A stretch of DNA of 64,000 nt from Prunella strophiata (Eukaryota; Chordata; Aves; Passeriformes; Prunellidae). Position 1 is the stretch's first letter, and each line of letters opens with the position of its first letter. Of this stretch, positions 22,901-33,123 are shown in pieces. A program made the position numbers and the translations under genes. The notes beneath the pieces were generated by a model. The model searched no databases and had not been told where the DNA came from. It was given only the letters and a program-made list of their open reading frames with translations. Where the stretch lies: contig JAZBQD010000001.1 of NCBI GenBank assembly GCA_036583965.1, positions 26,694,597-26,758,596 on the forward strand, read 5' to 3'.

Positions 22901-24372
22901 TTGTGAAAAATGTTCACATATTCTAGAAGTACAGAACCAATGCAGTGAATTCCAGAAGCTGGAATTTTCAGACTGCATTTGTTCTACTCTACTCCCACTG
23001 TACTAAACACTGCCACAAGCCTCTCTGCTAAATATAAAAACATAATCATTACCTTTTTGTTTTGTAAAGAAGTGTTTTGCTTTCTATGCTAAAACACTCT
23101 TCAGTGCAAACACTTCAATGTAAAAAAAATTCTTTGTACAACACTTTTGTGCTATTTTACAAACACTAAAGCTGGAAAAGCAGCAAAAATTTTTGCTTCC
23201 AAGTCTTAACCTTGGTTTATAAAACAAACCTTGAATGAAGGCCCAGAAACTCAAGATTTCTAAGGTCAACAAGCTCCAAGTAATTATAGTATGGTGCTCA
23301 AAGTCTTACTAAGTTGCAAGAGCAACAGAGTATACACTCACTTTTAAGTTCAAAAAGAACTTAATGTTTTCTTACCATTTTTAACAGGAATTTTTAAATT
23401 AAAATTGTATCTGAGCAGTCAAGGACTCACATCAAGCTGAGAGCTTGTTTCAATGCTAAAATACAAAACCTACAAGCATTACTCTCATCAGCCATTGGAG
23501 CACTACAATTCAAGGGGTTTACAGAGCCCTTCAGTTTGGTTGTGCTTGGCAGCTAATGAAATCCACCCCAATGCCAGAAAACTCACACACACAAAAAACC
23601 CACCATGCACCAACAAACATAGAATGCTTAAGAGGAAGTACAAAAGAGGTGAAGAATTTGCCACTAGCAGTTTCATCAGATGGCAGAAGAGCAACAACAG
23701 CCCCTAAGAGTTGTGAGCTGCAGGTCTGAGATATCCTCTCAACGAAGGATAAAAAAGGATAATGACAGTGTGGTTTTTAAAAATGCTGCTTAGATCTGTG
23801 TCTGTCCTGCCATAGCTCAGGAATTGCTCTAATCTAGACTACAGCTCTAAAAACGTATTGAGATTAAAATAATTGAAAAGAAAGTGTTTATTTTAATGTT
23901 ATATTTAAGACTCTAACTTAGGAACAGGGAGACAGGACAAGAATTTCTGTTCCTCCCACCTTACCTAGTAAGGCCTGTCCATCCCTAACTACCTCTTTTG
24001 CCCATTAATTTCAAGACGCAAGTCAGTCATTAAAACAGAAGATTTCACTTATTCTGCTCCAAAACCCCTGTGTTTTGACTGAAGAACATTCTTCCCTTAG
24101 TAAATTACGAGCAGGTACCTCAAACAAGCAGAAGGCTCAAGCTCACTCACATCAAGTACTCCATGCAAAATGATTATTTCAGCAATACACTCAACCCTTC
24201 AAAATATGTGCAGTCAGGGCCACCAGAAGAAGAATTACCTTACCTGGCTAGGCTGCCACAGCCTGTATGCTTTTATGCTGGAGCTCCTCAAGGCTGGGGA
24301 AGCCTGAGTGATGGTGGGGCGGATGGTCTGGCATGGCAGTGCCCTCAGGCACACCAGCCTGGCAGCCAGCAT
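16820..24372 (-). CDS. GHITM: GHITM (TMBIM5/MICS1), mitochondrial inner-membrane BI-1 family protein, complete coding sequence in 8 exons
   Basis: Seen: minus-strand join of 24244-24372, 22622-22721, 22270-22381, 20883-21024, 19747-19855, 18453-18641, 17716-17887 and 16820-16907. It totals 1041 nt, 346 residues plus TAA. All introns are GT-AG and all junctions stay in frame. The first 60 residues have no acidic residue and many Arg/Ser, as in a mitochondrial presequence. Hydrophobic segments lie at about 83-102, 128-146, 160-177, 200-216, 219-235, 245-262 and 275-293. YDTQ (Asp294) and TDTLNIF (Asp325) are the BI-1 family acidic sites reported as important in human TMBIM5. Known: GHITM supports cristae structure and cytochrome c retention, is reported as a mitochondrial Ca2+/H+ exchanger and interacts with AFG3L2. 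The human protein has 345 residues; the extra one here is a glycine in the C-terminal Gly run before RKK. No breaks were seen. Confidence 0.97.
17716..17887 (-). CDS. GHITM: GHITM exon 8 (seventh membrane segment, YDTQ site)
   Basis: The acceptor attcctctgcag precedes SMFLPPTSAFGAGLYSVAVY. The exon continues through LLYDTQLVIKRAE to KYDPIN (residues 262-317) and leaves two bases, with donor GC|gtaagtgc. Asp294 lies in YDTQ. The exon is unusually CpG-rich for this gene: 11 CpG in 172 nt. Confidence 0.97.
18453..18641 (-). CDS. GHITM: GHITM exon 7 (membrane segments 4 to 6)
   Basis: The acceptor gctttgcttag precedes VMGAVVAPLAFLGGPLLIRA. The AWYTAGIVGGLSTVAMCAPS block follows, and the exon ends ASSIG (residues 199-261) in phase 1, donor ATCG|gtaaga. 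This is the most conserved part of the family. It holds only one CpG in 189 nt. Confidence 0.97.
19352..19371. repeat. Poly-T tract in a GHITM intron
   Basis: Twenty consecutive T in the intron between exons 6 and 7. No attached retrotransposon body was recognised. Confidence 0.9.
19747..19855 (-). CDS. GHITM: GHITM exon 6 (third membrane segment)
   Basis: The acceptor tttcttcag precedes AIGATFAAMIGAGMLVRSIS (residues 162-181). The exon continues through a short variable loop to HAAWMMHS and leaves G for Gly198. The donor is TCAG|gtatgt. No single-exon open frame displays it, because flanking frames are closed close by. Confidence 0.96.
20883..21024 (-). CDS. GHITM: GHITM exon 5 (second membrane segment)
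   Basis: The acceptor cttatttttcag leads into IWPQYVKERIQSTYMYFAGS (residues 115-134). The exon ends at TKGSWL (161) in phase 0, with donor CTG|gtaagc. The flanking introns of 1245 and 1027 nt hold no recognised element. Confidence 0.97.
22270..22381 (-). CDS. GHITM: GHITM exon 4 (first membrane segment)
   Basis: The acceptor tttctttacacag precedes DRLGKFIVAGGAAVGLGALC. The exon ends at ERA with two bases of the next codon, and the donor is GC|gtaagtaa. The glycine/alanine-rich segment is nearly identical to the mammalian protein. The intron before it is only 240 nt. Confidence 0.97.
22622..22721 (-). CDS. GHITM: GHITM exon 3
   Basis: The acceptor tgaatttaacag precedes SYATRARMGTRRGKLGQD (residues 44-61), and the exon continues to EPSVETALK at residue 76. 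The donor is AAAG|gtagag, phase 1. This is the matrix-side linker between presequence and first membrane segment. The intron before it is 1522 nt and shows no recognisable element. Confidence 0.96.
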
Positions 24373-24377
24373 GGTTG
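24244..24377 (-). CDS. GHITM: GHITM exon 2 (first coding exon, transit peptide)
   Basis: The acceptor is atttatctcag, followed by five untranslated bases (CAACC) and the ATG at 24370-24372. The CDS part is 24244-24372 and encodes residues 1-43, from MLAARLVCLRALP to WQPSQ. The donor CAG|gtaagg is in phase 0. This is the least conserved part of the protein, as expected for a presequence. Confidence 0.95.
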
Positions 24378-25775
24378 CTGAGATAAATTAACACACTGTG
24401 CTCCTGCAAATGCACAAGAAAATGTATTTTGCTGTTGTGTTACATGGTTTTCAGACAAAATACACTTACTACTCATTCTCAATTACAACAAAAATAACAG
24501 AAACCAACCAACCACAGAAAATCTGTAATAAAAACAGTATTATCACTAAAGTGCTGTAATAGGAGGTAAAACCTTCTTTAACACACAGTTTAACTTTGCT
24601 TTACCTGCATTTGTCTCTCAGTTCCATCAGAGACTTCTCTCTCACAATTTACTCAAAAACAGGAGCACATTCATTCCACTTTCCATATGCATAAATTAAA
24701 CCAAGACCCTTTATGTATTTATGTTTGAGTTACTCTGGCAACTAACCATTGTTTTGAGACACAACACTGCATGACTACTCTGCTCTCCAAATTTACTTGA
24801 AACTCCATAGAAGTATAAACCTAAATGAGCAAACAACACAGTATGTATGGTAGAAAATACTTTGAGAAGGATTTTAAGCTTCCTTTAGAGAGCTGATTAG
24901 CTTTATGGGCACAGCATCCAGTCAAGGTCACAGCCCAGAACACAGGTTCAGATCATCCTCAGCAATTCTGACCAGAAAAGTGACACCACTCATGGGTAAA
25001 TCCACAGCACCAGCAGAACCAGCCTGTGTCCCACTGGTAGCATAAAAACTGCCACAAATGGTGCACATCAGATAAAAAACCCCTAGGCCTTGGAGTCACT
25101 TTAATGTCCTTTAATTACAATTACACACAACCCCTGATATCGGGGAACACCCCAACCTATCAATGCCTTTTTTCAAATGACCGATCATACCTTATGTGTG
25201 CAGTGATCAATACAAGCTAAGAGTATTCTTAGGAAAGAATAAGAGTATTCTAAAGAAAGGCAGGGTAGAACACGGGTGAGAAACAAGCACGCACAGCACT
25301 GCACAGCTCGCAATAATCACAGCGGAGTGACTGAGAGTGTAATAACCCTGCTGCTAGAAAGTCCCTTTGCTCTGCAGCAGTTATGAAATGCTGCTTTTGT
25401 AACGGGAAGCACTTCACGAGGTACATCCCGACTGTGCCCCTAAGCGCAGCTCTCCCACGGGGATGACCCGGCCTGCGGGAACTGACTCGGAGACTCTAAC
25501 TTTCCTTTTTGGAACTGGCATTTACAGCAAGCCAACTTCAAGTGTTCTATCAAGAGCAAGGAGGGCGGAGAGCCGAGCGCTAAACCCAGAACAACACTCC
25601 CACACATGAACCGGCAGCAGCGTAACGTAGCGCTGGGGAGCCACCGCCGCACCCAGCGCGCACAAACCCCTCCCAGCCCCTCCAGCGCGGCGCCCGGTGC
25701 CCGACACACCCCAGGCCGGGTCGGGCCCTGTCCGGGATTTTTCCGCCCCGTCCCCGGCCGAGCGCTGCCCCGCAC

Positions 25776-25860
25776 CTGCCCGGCCCGGCGCGGTCCCGCC
25801 GCCTCCTGCGCGCTCGGCCCCGCTGCGCCCGCACCAGCCGGCCCCGCCCCGCCGGCGGAA
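25776..25860 (-). other. GHITM: Probable noncoding first exon of GHITM
   Basis: A donor GGGCAG|gtgcgg on the minus strand puts the exon end at 25776, and the 5' end is set only roughly, near the ETS/CRE site. A noncoding first exon is required because coding exon 2 opens with a splice acceptor five bases before the ATG. The implied first intron is 1398 nt. Other donors in the GC-rich region cannot be excluded. Confidence 0.45.
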
Positions 25861-25866
25861 GTGACG
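25856..25866 (+). promoter_or_regulatory. ETS (GABP/NRF-2-like) plus CRE-like composite site
   Basis: CGGAAGTGACG combines an ETS core with a TGACG half site. GABP sites are frequent at promoters of nuclear genes for mitochondrial proteins, which fits GHITM. It lies next to the probable transcription start. Confidence 0.55.
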
Positions 25867-25899
25867 CCGGGCCGCCCGCCGCGACTGGCTCGCTCCCGC

Positions 25900-25905
25900 C
25901 ACGTG
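25900..25905. promoter_or_regulatory. CACGTG E-box (USF/TFE-like)
   Basis: CCACGTGAC at 25899-25907 is a palindromic E-box inside the CpG island, about 40 bp upstream of the ETS/CRE site relative to GHITM. Confidence 0.45.
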
Positions 25906-25925
25906 ACCGCGGGCCCGCGGGCGCC

Positions 25926-25930
25926 ATTGG
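25926..25930 (-). promoter_or_regulatory. CCAAT box (NF-Y)
   Basis: ATTGG on the plus strand reads GGCCAATGG on the minus strand. It lies about 70-80 bp upstream of the inferred GHITM start, the normal NF-Y spacing. Confidence 0.5.
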
Positions 25931-25959
25931 CCGGCGGGGCGGTGACGCGAGCGGGCGGG

Positions 25960-25988
25960 CGCCATGTTGTGCGGGTGGCGCCATGTTT
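25960..25988. promoter_or_regulatory. Paired YY1-like sites, 19-bp spacing
   Basis: GCCATGTT occurs at 25961-25968 and again at 25980-25987, in a repeated context of GCG-rich sequence and TGTGCGGG. GCCATNTT is the YY1 core. The near-duplicate context suggests a small tandem duplication. Confidence 0.45.
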
Positions 25989-26170
25989 GTGCGGGACAGC
26001 GATGGTTCTGGAAGCGCGCGGGGGGGCGGGGCGCGGCAATGGCCGCGGGTGCGTGAGGGCAGCGCCGCCCTGGAGCGGCGCCATGGCAGCCGGCAGCGTG
26101 CCGGGAGGGCAGCGCCTCACTGCCCGCCCGCTGGCCGTGCCTGCGCCCGCCGCACAGCCCCTGCAGTTCA

Positions 26171-27749
26171 CTCTCGTCCTTCCCCGCGTGTCACAGCTCA
26201 GGAGCTTTGCGTTTCCTCACAGCGCAGCACTCCCCCTCCGTAACCTCTTTGGAGTTCCAGCTCTCTTCCTTGTGGATATAGTGCATGCTTTAATCCAGAC
26301 GAGCACAAAGAGCAGGGCTGTGTATGTAAATTACAAAAGTGGATGCTGCCGGCTCTAATCCCGGCCTTTGCAGGGGCGCTCCACACCCCTCCCGGGCTAA
26401 CCATTCCGTTTTGGGCTGAGCTGTTTCTCCACTGGCAGCTTCATTCCAGCCTCACCCAAATGGACCTGTGAGATTTTTCCCAAGTTTAACTCTAATCCTA
26501 AAGTGAGCCTTAGGAAGGACAGAGCAGCACTTCCCTGGACTATCAAATCCTCACATTGATACCAAATCTTGCTTTGGGGGTCCCTTTTCCAGCTCCACTC
26601 CAGCCACAGCTGTGGAGTTTGTTTCAACCTTAACACTACATATGGCCATGGTTCTTCACTGCCAAGTAAAACAGACTCTGAAGGGTCTTGGGCAGGATCA
26701 AATACAAATATAATAAAAAAGATGTGTTGAATATAAAATTAAGTCCAGTAATAGAGTTCCAGCTAGGCTTTTGAGAATTGTGAGATGAGCCTTTCTGTAC
26801 CCCAGAGCCTCCTTGTTTAAACCATAAGAAAGGACATACAGTGACCTGCTAGTTCATAAAATGAAAGTCAAGATAAGAGAGATCAGGTATGGAAGAGATC
26901 TCAAAGTGCACCAGCATGTAAGATCATGAGGAAGAATTTGAATTTAGAATACATGACAGAAGGGTGGAAATTCCATCAGAGGATGCCAGACCTACTGGGG
27001 TTTGAGATCTGATTCTTACTTACTCTGACACTTGTTTGCTTTCTGTTGGAGTAAGTGAAAATCCAGAGCTTTGGTGTCTATTGTATTGAGGTTTCCTACA
27101 ACACACGAAAAAAAAAAAAAAGTCAGTTTCAGGCTCTGAATATGTTGTTTATTTAGAGACTTGTAGTGCTTATTTCAGAGTTTGTAACACTCTATAATTG
27201 TTAGGTACTAAAGGATTCATTATAATAATTAATATTTAAATTTATAATTGAGTTATTAATAGTAATAATTTATGCAAGGAATCAAACTTATCTCTTTTAC
27301 TACAGCATATAATCATGTAAAGAACTCTCCTGAGACTTTCAAATAAGATACTCATCCCAGCTTTCCCCCAAACCGTTTCTTAAATAGATAATTTTGTCAG
27401 AAGCAACCCACATCCACCCATGGCCCTGACCTGGGCAGGAGCACACCCAGCAGCACAGGCTGGGGCTGCCCAGCTGGGGAGCAGGAAAGATGCAGGCACA
27501 CTGCAGAGTGCCAGGGGTGAGAGGCTGCCAAGGACAGGCTGAGGAAGGTGGGGCTGCTCCAGCAGAAGAGAGGGCTTAGGGCACTTTGTCAGTGCATGTA
27601 AATAGCTGATGGCAGGGAGCAAAGGAGCCAGACTCAGTGATTTCTGGTGACAGCACAATAGGCAATGGACATTACTGAAATATAAGACATTTTTTTTAAA
27701 GTAAGAATTTTTTAGGGATTTTTTTTTCTTTTTTTTTTACTGTAAGAGA
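26171..27749. other. Flank upstream of GHITM; no gene seen
   Basis: GC falls quickly to the genomic background. A poly-A run lies near 27108-27121 and T-rich runs near 27690-27740. No supported exon was found. Confidence 0.55.
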
Positions 27750-27912
27750 GGTTCAACAGTGGGATGGGTTGCTCAGGGCATTGTAGAATCCTTCTATGGA
27801 GATTTTCAAAAGCTGACTGGACATAGTCCTGAGCAACCTGCTTATGCAGGAGGGTTGGCCTAGATCCTCTCCAGAGGTCCCTGCCAACCTCAGCTATTCT
27901 GAGTCTATGAAG
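27750..27912 (+). mobile_element. CR1 LINE 3' fragment
   Basis: The order of phrases matches the CR1 3' end: GGTTGCTCAGGGCA, then AGATTTTCAAAAGCTGACTGG, ACATAGTCCTGAGCAACCTG and GGTTGGCCTAGAT, then CCAGAGGTCCCTGCCAACCT. It closes with a degraded CTATGA-type terminus. CR1 is the dominant LINE of birds. It is truncated at the 5' end and has no coding capacity. Confidence 0.85.
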
Positions 27913-30900
27913 TATTGATGATTCCTGAAGGATCTGAAGCACTTTTGGCTTTTTTAGGACTGATATGCACCAATAAGAGGTGTTTGGAAAACAGTTGTAA
28001 GAAAAAGTTATTTTCAAAGCAACAAAAATAACAGTAATAAAAAAGAAACCTCATGAAGATAGTGGTTTTTGAAAATAGGTGAACAATTCCTCAGTAACCA
28101 AAAGTATAAACAGGAAAACTTGTACTGAAATTTTTACTTGTATGTAAAAATTTCATACAATTTTTTTTTCAATACACCACATTTTTAACAACATGTTTTG
28201 CATGTGTTGGAAATCTTACATTTCTCTAGAGAAGGTCAAGTAGGGTTTGATATTAGAGGGTTAACTTCTAATTAGAAATTTTGCAAGAACCAAAAATTCC
28301 ATTATGAGGGCACTTGAGTATCCTGAGGGGAGTGTGAAGTCGGGCTCCAAACCCTGCCTGTCTTCCAGGCAGGAACCAGGTGAGGAACTGCCCTTCTTCA
28401 CCTGCTTCCCAGCCCTGCTAGTTCCCAGCAGTGACATTCCCATTAATGGCTGGGGCCAGGGCTTAAGGGATGGTGGTCTCCAGCTGCAATGCCCAAGGAG
28501 AAAGCTGGTCTGACTGCCTGACTCCAAAAAAGACTTGTCCAGTCTCTGCCTAACAAGTCCTAGGAGAAACATCATGTGTTTTCAACAAATAGAGTTTCAG
28601 AGAGAAGTAGTTTCTCAAGGGATTGTGTTGCCTTGTCCTGAAAGTGAGGATCATGAGTAATGCCAGCATCTTCCAGGAGACACCACGGGGTGTCTGTTCA
28701 ACCATGCACCCTGCCTTGGGACAGCAAAAGCACATTTACATTTAGCCCTCTGCAATCCTGGAAAGCCACGGGAGCCACAACAAGCCCACTATTGTGCTAA
28801 TAAATAGGGTCAATGTCAGTTTTGAAGCTTAGGCTTTTAACTTGGCAGCTCTGTCATCCTCCTGCAAGAAAAAAACATCTCAGTCATTCCCATGGCTGTG
28901 TTCATCAGCAGGAAAGAAATAAATCTGTGCTTAGCACCATTTCTCCTTAGGGTAAACTTTGCCATTGAAGTTTTCAAATTGGAGCTGAAAAAAATATTTG
29001 GAGGGTTTTCTGGCTGTGCTGACTCCAGCACTCCACATCTCTCCCAGCAGATTACAGGAGACTTTTGGACTTAATCTGTTCCTGGTATTCATGTGACAAA
29101 TAAATATTCATTAAGCACCATGTTCTTAGTTTAGATTAGATATAATTTAACACTGTGGTGGGGAGGGAATTTCGGGGAGACAGTACTGATGACTTTCTTA
29201 AATCCTGGCAAGAAAAAAAATGCCATTAAATAGAGTATTAATTTACCATGGAAGAATAAGTCCTTCCTTGCAGGAATTTGTGCACCAAATGAAGCAGTGT
29301 CCATATTTTCTACAGGTGTGATAATTGTCAGGGTCTTGGATTATTTGGCCAGATCTCAAAACATCTCAAATAGACAGCAGCTTCATTTCAGTGGCACTGA
29401 TCTGTGCTGGCTCTGAGGTGTCTTCCCTCCTTTCTGGGGTGAAGTTTTCACCTTGCTCATTTTAAAAAGCATTGCACTGAAATTTGTAGTGCATCTTGTA
29501 TATTTTGAGGACTTTGATATATATTTATATTAAGCAAAAGTAATTCCGGTCTGGAATTGGAGAAAGACTGTCTGCTATAAAATTTTGCGTGTTTTATCTG
29601 TTGCTAAAATAAAATGAATCCATCATAGGCAGACACTTCTGGTGTCAAATAGTGTCTTCTGGGCTATTTAAGTGATAGCTGTATGTTTTTGTGTGTAAAA
29701 ATTCTGGTTTGAGCCACAGGAAAAATATCCTTTAATTACCACAGACATTAAAAAAAAATATATATACATTTGTATAAAAAATCATGTAAGAATGGAAAAC
29801 AAACTATCTGTTTGCAGTTTCTGCATCAGACTGAAAAAATCAAACAATACATCTCAAATAATAAAAATAGCCACTGTTTAGAATGTGTATTTTCATACTG
29901 CTAGGGTGTTCTGCTGTTGTCAGTACTTTTCATGACAAACAGTGCTCTGAGCACACACAAGTTTGCTATGCAAGCATTCTGCAAACTTCAAACATAGAAC
30001 AGAAAAACTCTTTCAGGTAGAATGTGTGTAAACCTGTGTGCCTGGGAGCTTTGTGGGAGAAGCAGGTTCTGTTGGGGGTTTCTTCAGTCAATACAATGTT
30101 TTCCTTCTTGGGCATGCTAAAGAAAGGAGCATCGTATCAGGCTATGTTGATAAGGAAGCTTATGTTCTTCTAAGCCCTAAGGGGGATAAAAAGTCCAAAC
30201 ATCCATATCTGCTGAAAAATTCCTGCATTCAGTTTTTTGATCGTTCATATTTAGGCCATGTTTTTAGAAATTTGTTTTTCTATTTTCTGAGAGGAAACAT
30301 CATCCGCATTGTGTTGAACATTTTTTTGTAGGTTTGATTCTCTATGGCCATATCAATAATCCTGAAGAAGTTGTGCCTCTAATCTGCATCTGCTCCCTCA
30401 GGGAAGAGGCACAGCTCCCTTTGCCTTATTAGCAGTACCCCTTGTTTGGCCTGGCACCCCCATTTCCTCTTACTCCTGTTCCTTTCCCAGCACATGCCCA
30501 CCTGGCTTTTTCTCACCTCTTGTGATGTCCCCTTGGTCACAATTCCAACACTCTTCTGCCCACTGCCAAACCTGCCATGTTTTGTCCTTGCTTCACTCTG
30601 TCCTTCCTCAGTCCCTTCCCCTTTCTGTGCTGTCCTTTGTGTCCCAGACCAGCTGGGATGCATTCTGGTCTCTACAGTTTGTAGCCATTCAAACAAATGG
30701 TTTTTTGTCCTGTCAGATGTCACTGCTTAACTTCATCCACTACTAAAATCAACTTCCAAAATCAGGAGCTCTATATCAAGACCTACCTTCTCCATTGATT
30801 CTGTATTTTGTGTTTCATTTGGAGAGTGGGGTCTAGAGAATGCATTTCTATTCCCAGATTTACCAAGGCTACAAGTACATGAAGGTAAATAAACTTGGAT

Positions 30901-32854
30901 GTCAAATCACCAGTTCAGTAAATAGCTTAAGCTTGTCAGTAACTATTTGAGTAACACTCCCATGTATTAAACTCAGAGTAGATGCTCAGAACTTGTCTCT
31001 TTAGTTACTCAGGAGAAGAGCTTTGGTTTCTTAAGTGCTCAGAGATAAATGAAGATGAGTGCTTTGGTGAACAAGGACTTGACATTGTTTGGCTATAAAT
31101 GAATACATGAGATAGAACATTTTGTTCACTCAAAATTCTATTTGAATAAATTTTACATAAAAGGACATTTCTTTTTCTTGAACCCTGTTTTAGAGGCTAT
31201 ACCATGAATTATTTATTTACATCAAACAATAAAAAATGCTAAAACAGTTTAAAAATATTTTTCAATGAAAGGGTGAAATCTACATTTACAGCCTGAGACC
31301 TCTCAACCTCCAAGAAATTGCTATTCATTTTGTTTAAATACAACAAATACTCATTTTCCTAAGTGCCTGTGAACTCTATGCTGCAGCAAAAAAATGACCC
31401 AGGGCTTTGTCTGAAATTGCTGTTTGTGCTTTCCTAATTACTTTTAACATGCAGAGCACTGTTCTTCTCCAACTTCTTGAAAAAAAAACCTATTTGAAAT
31501 TCAGTAAGCTTTGATTTAAAGTGATTGGTTTCCACCTGGATGGAGTGAAATTTTCTACTTGCAAAGTTTATTAGTACATTAAAAGATGCAAATTAATTCA
31601 TAATTCTTTCAGCTCATTCTCTTGGGAACAATTATACAAGGAAATTATTAATGTACAAGAAAACAACAGTTAAAAATCTCAAAGGGCAACAGAGGTGTGG
31701 AATATATAAAAGCATTTAGACCTAGTTAATAGCAGAACTCAGTTACAATAATAACAGTTCACAAAACAATTTAAATTTTTCTTTATTTGTAAAATGATAG
31801 CAGCCACACGGTGCAGACAGGAGATCAGAGGCTGGCAAGAAGGGTTTGCAGTCAAAGGCCTGTTCTCAGTCAAGGGCTGAGGAAACTCAGTGTGAAGTTT
31901 TGAACTTGTGCTACCAGGGTTTCCAAGGATCCCAGCCAAAGGTGAGGCATCAGTGAGCTCAGCTCACTGTGTGCCCATGGCTCTGCCCACACCATCCCAG
32001 GGGATTGCAGACCAGGCTGTCATTGCAGTGTAAGCCTCAGCACTCTGATAAACAAGCCCTGTACTTTCCATCTGGATAATGAAACCCCCTGGGATCCAAG
32101 TAACATCTGATGAAAAAAGAGCAAACAGACTTGCTTTTTAGGCTTCTTTGATCCACCTATTTTTTGTCCTTTTATTTAAGGTGTTAAACAACTCAGCTAC
32201 TTTCCATTTTTCTTTTCATAATTTATCCAGCATGCTTTTAATATTACATATCTGATGAAAATTTCAAATATTTTTACAATCAGAGTCAAAACAGAGTCTT
32301 ATCACCAGGACACCTGTAGTGATTCTGGGCTATCTGCTTGCAGCACTCCCTGATATATGGCTGTCAGTGAAAAGACTGAGAAGGAAACACAGGCTCTCAA
32401 AATATTGTAAGACAAGCACCACCACTGAGAGAAGCTTGTCCTAAAGGACTTGCCCTTTTATAACTTTAAGCAGAGCCTCATAATCATAATACAGATCAAA
32501 CCTCTGCTGACATAGTTTAATACACTGGGACAAGACAAACAGAGGCCTCACATGAACAGAGAACAAGGTTGTGTTATGGAGATGCAGGAGTAAAATAACT
32601 TGTGTTAGACTTGCTCACACATGCCTTTCTCTAAAGACTCTAAGGAGTATTGTTTACAAATGAAAAATGTTTACATTTGAAAAAATGTGATGCTCTGCAA
32701 ATATTTCTCTCCATTTTCAGAATAGCGTAAGAACTGAAATAATAAATATCTAATTAATATGAATTGATAAAATAAAATCCTTAAGAAGAGTGGACACATT
32801 ACTGTTGTACATACAAATCACTCAGACAAAAATCCAGGTTCTAAATACAGCAAT
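27913..32854. other. Intergenic; no gene seen
   Basis: AT-rich unique-looking sequence with short homopolymers and a pyrimidine-rich stretch at about 30390-30640. Open frames present lack exon borders and resemble no known protein. Confidence 0.55.
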
Positions 32855-33123
32855 ATTTATTGAATTTTCTTGTGACAGTGGACCACTTCCAAAACACCCT
32901 CCCTCAAAAAAATTCCCAGATTCCAAAAGAAAGAGTTTGTTTTAATTTATTGAATTTTCTTGTGACAGTGGACCACTTCCAAAACACCCTCCCTCAAAAA
33001 AATTCCCAGATTCCAAAAGAAAGAGTTTGTTTTAATTTATTGAATTTTCTTGTGACAGTGGACCACTTCCAAAACACCCTCCCTCAAAAAAATTCCCAGA
33101 TTCCAAAAGAAAGAGTTTGTTTT
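32855..33123. repeat. Perfect 90-bp tandem repeat, three copies
   Basis: Copies begin at 32855, 32945 and 33035. They are identical at every base I compared, and the array ends three bases into a fourth unit. Since 90 is a multiple of three and the unit has no stop in one plus frame, the array creates a 153-codon open frame with a 30-residue repeat. That frame is most likely fortuitous. Perfect identity points to very recent expansion or an assembly duplication. Confidence 0.95.

Larger units (their letters stand above)
25560..26170. promoter_or_regulatory. CpG-island promoter of GHITM
   Basis: A sharp rise in GC and CpG against an AT-rich background, located upstream of GHITM's first coding exon. 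It contains GC boxes, an ETS/CRE composite, an E-box, an inverted CCAAT box and two YY1-like sites. There is no TATA box. This is the usual housekeeping promoter form, and such islands often fire in both directions; whether a plus-strand transcript exists cannot be read from sequence. Confidence 0.85.

Noticed and set aside
25606..26358. Plus-strand 250-codon open frame over the CpG island, with overlapping minus-strand frames of 243, 147 and 134 codons
   Set aside because: GC-rich sequence has few stops. The products are Arg/Ala/Pro/Gly-rich, overlap the GHITM promoter and first exon, and resemble no known protein.
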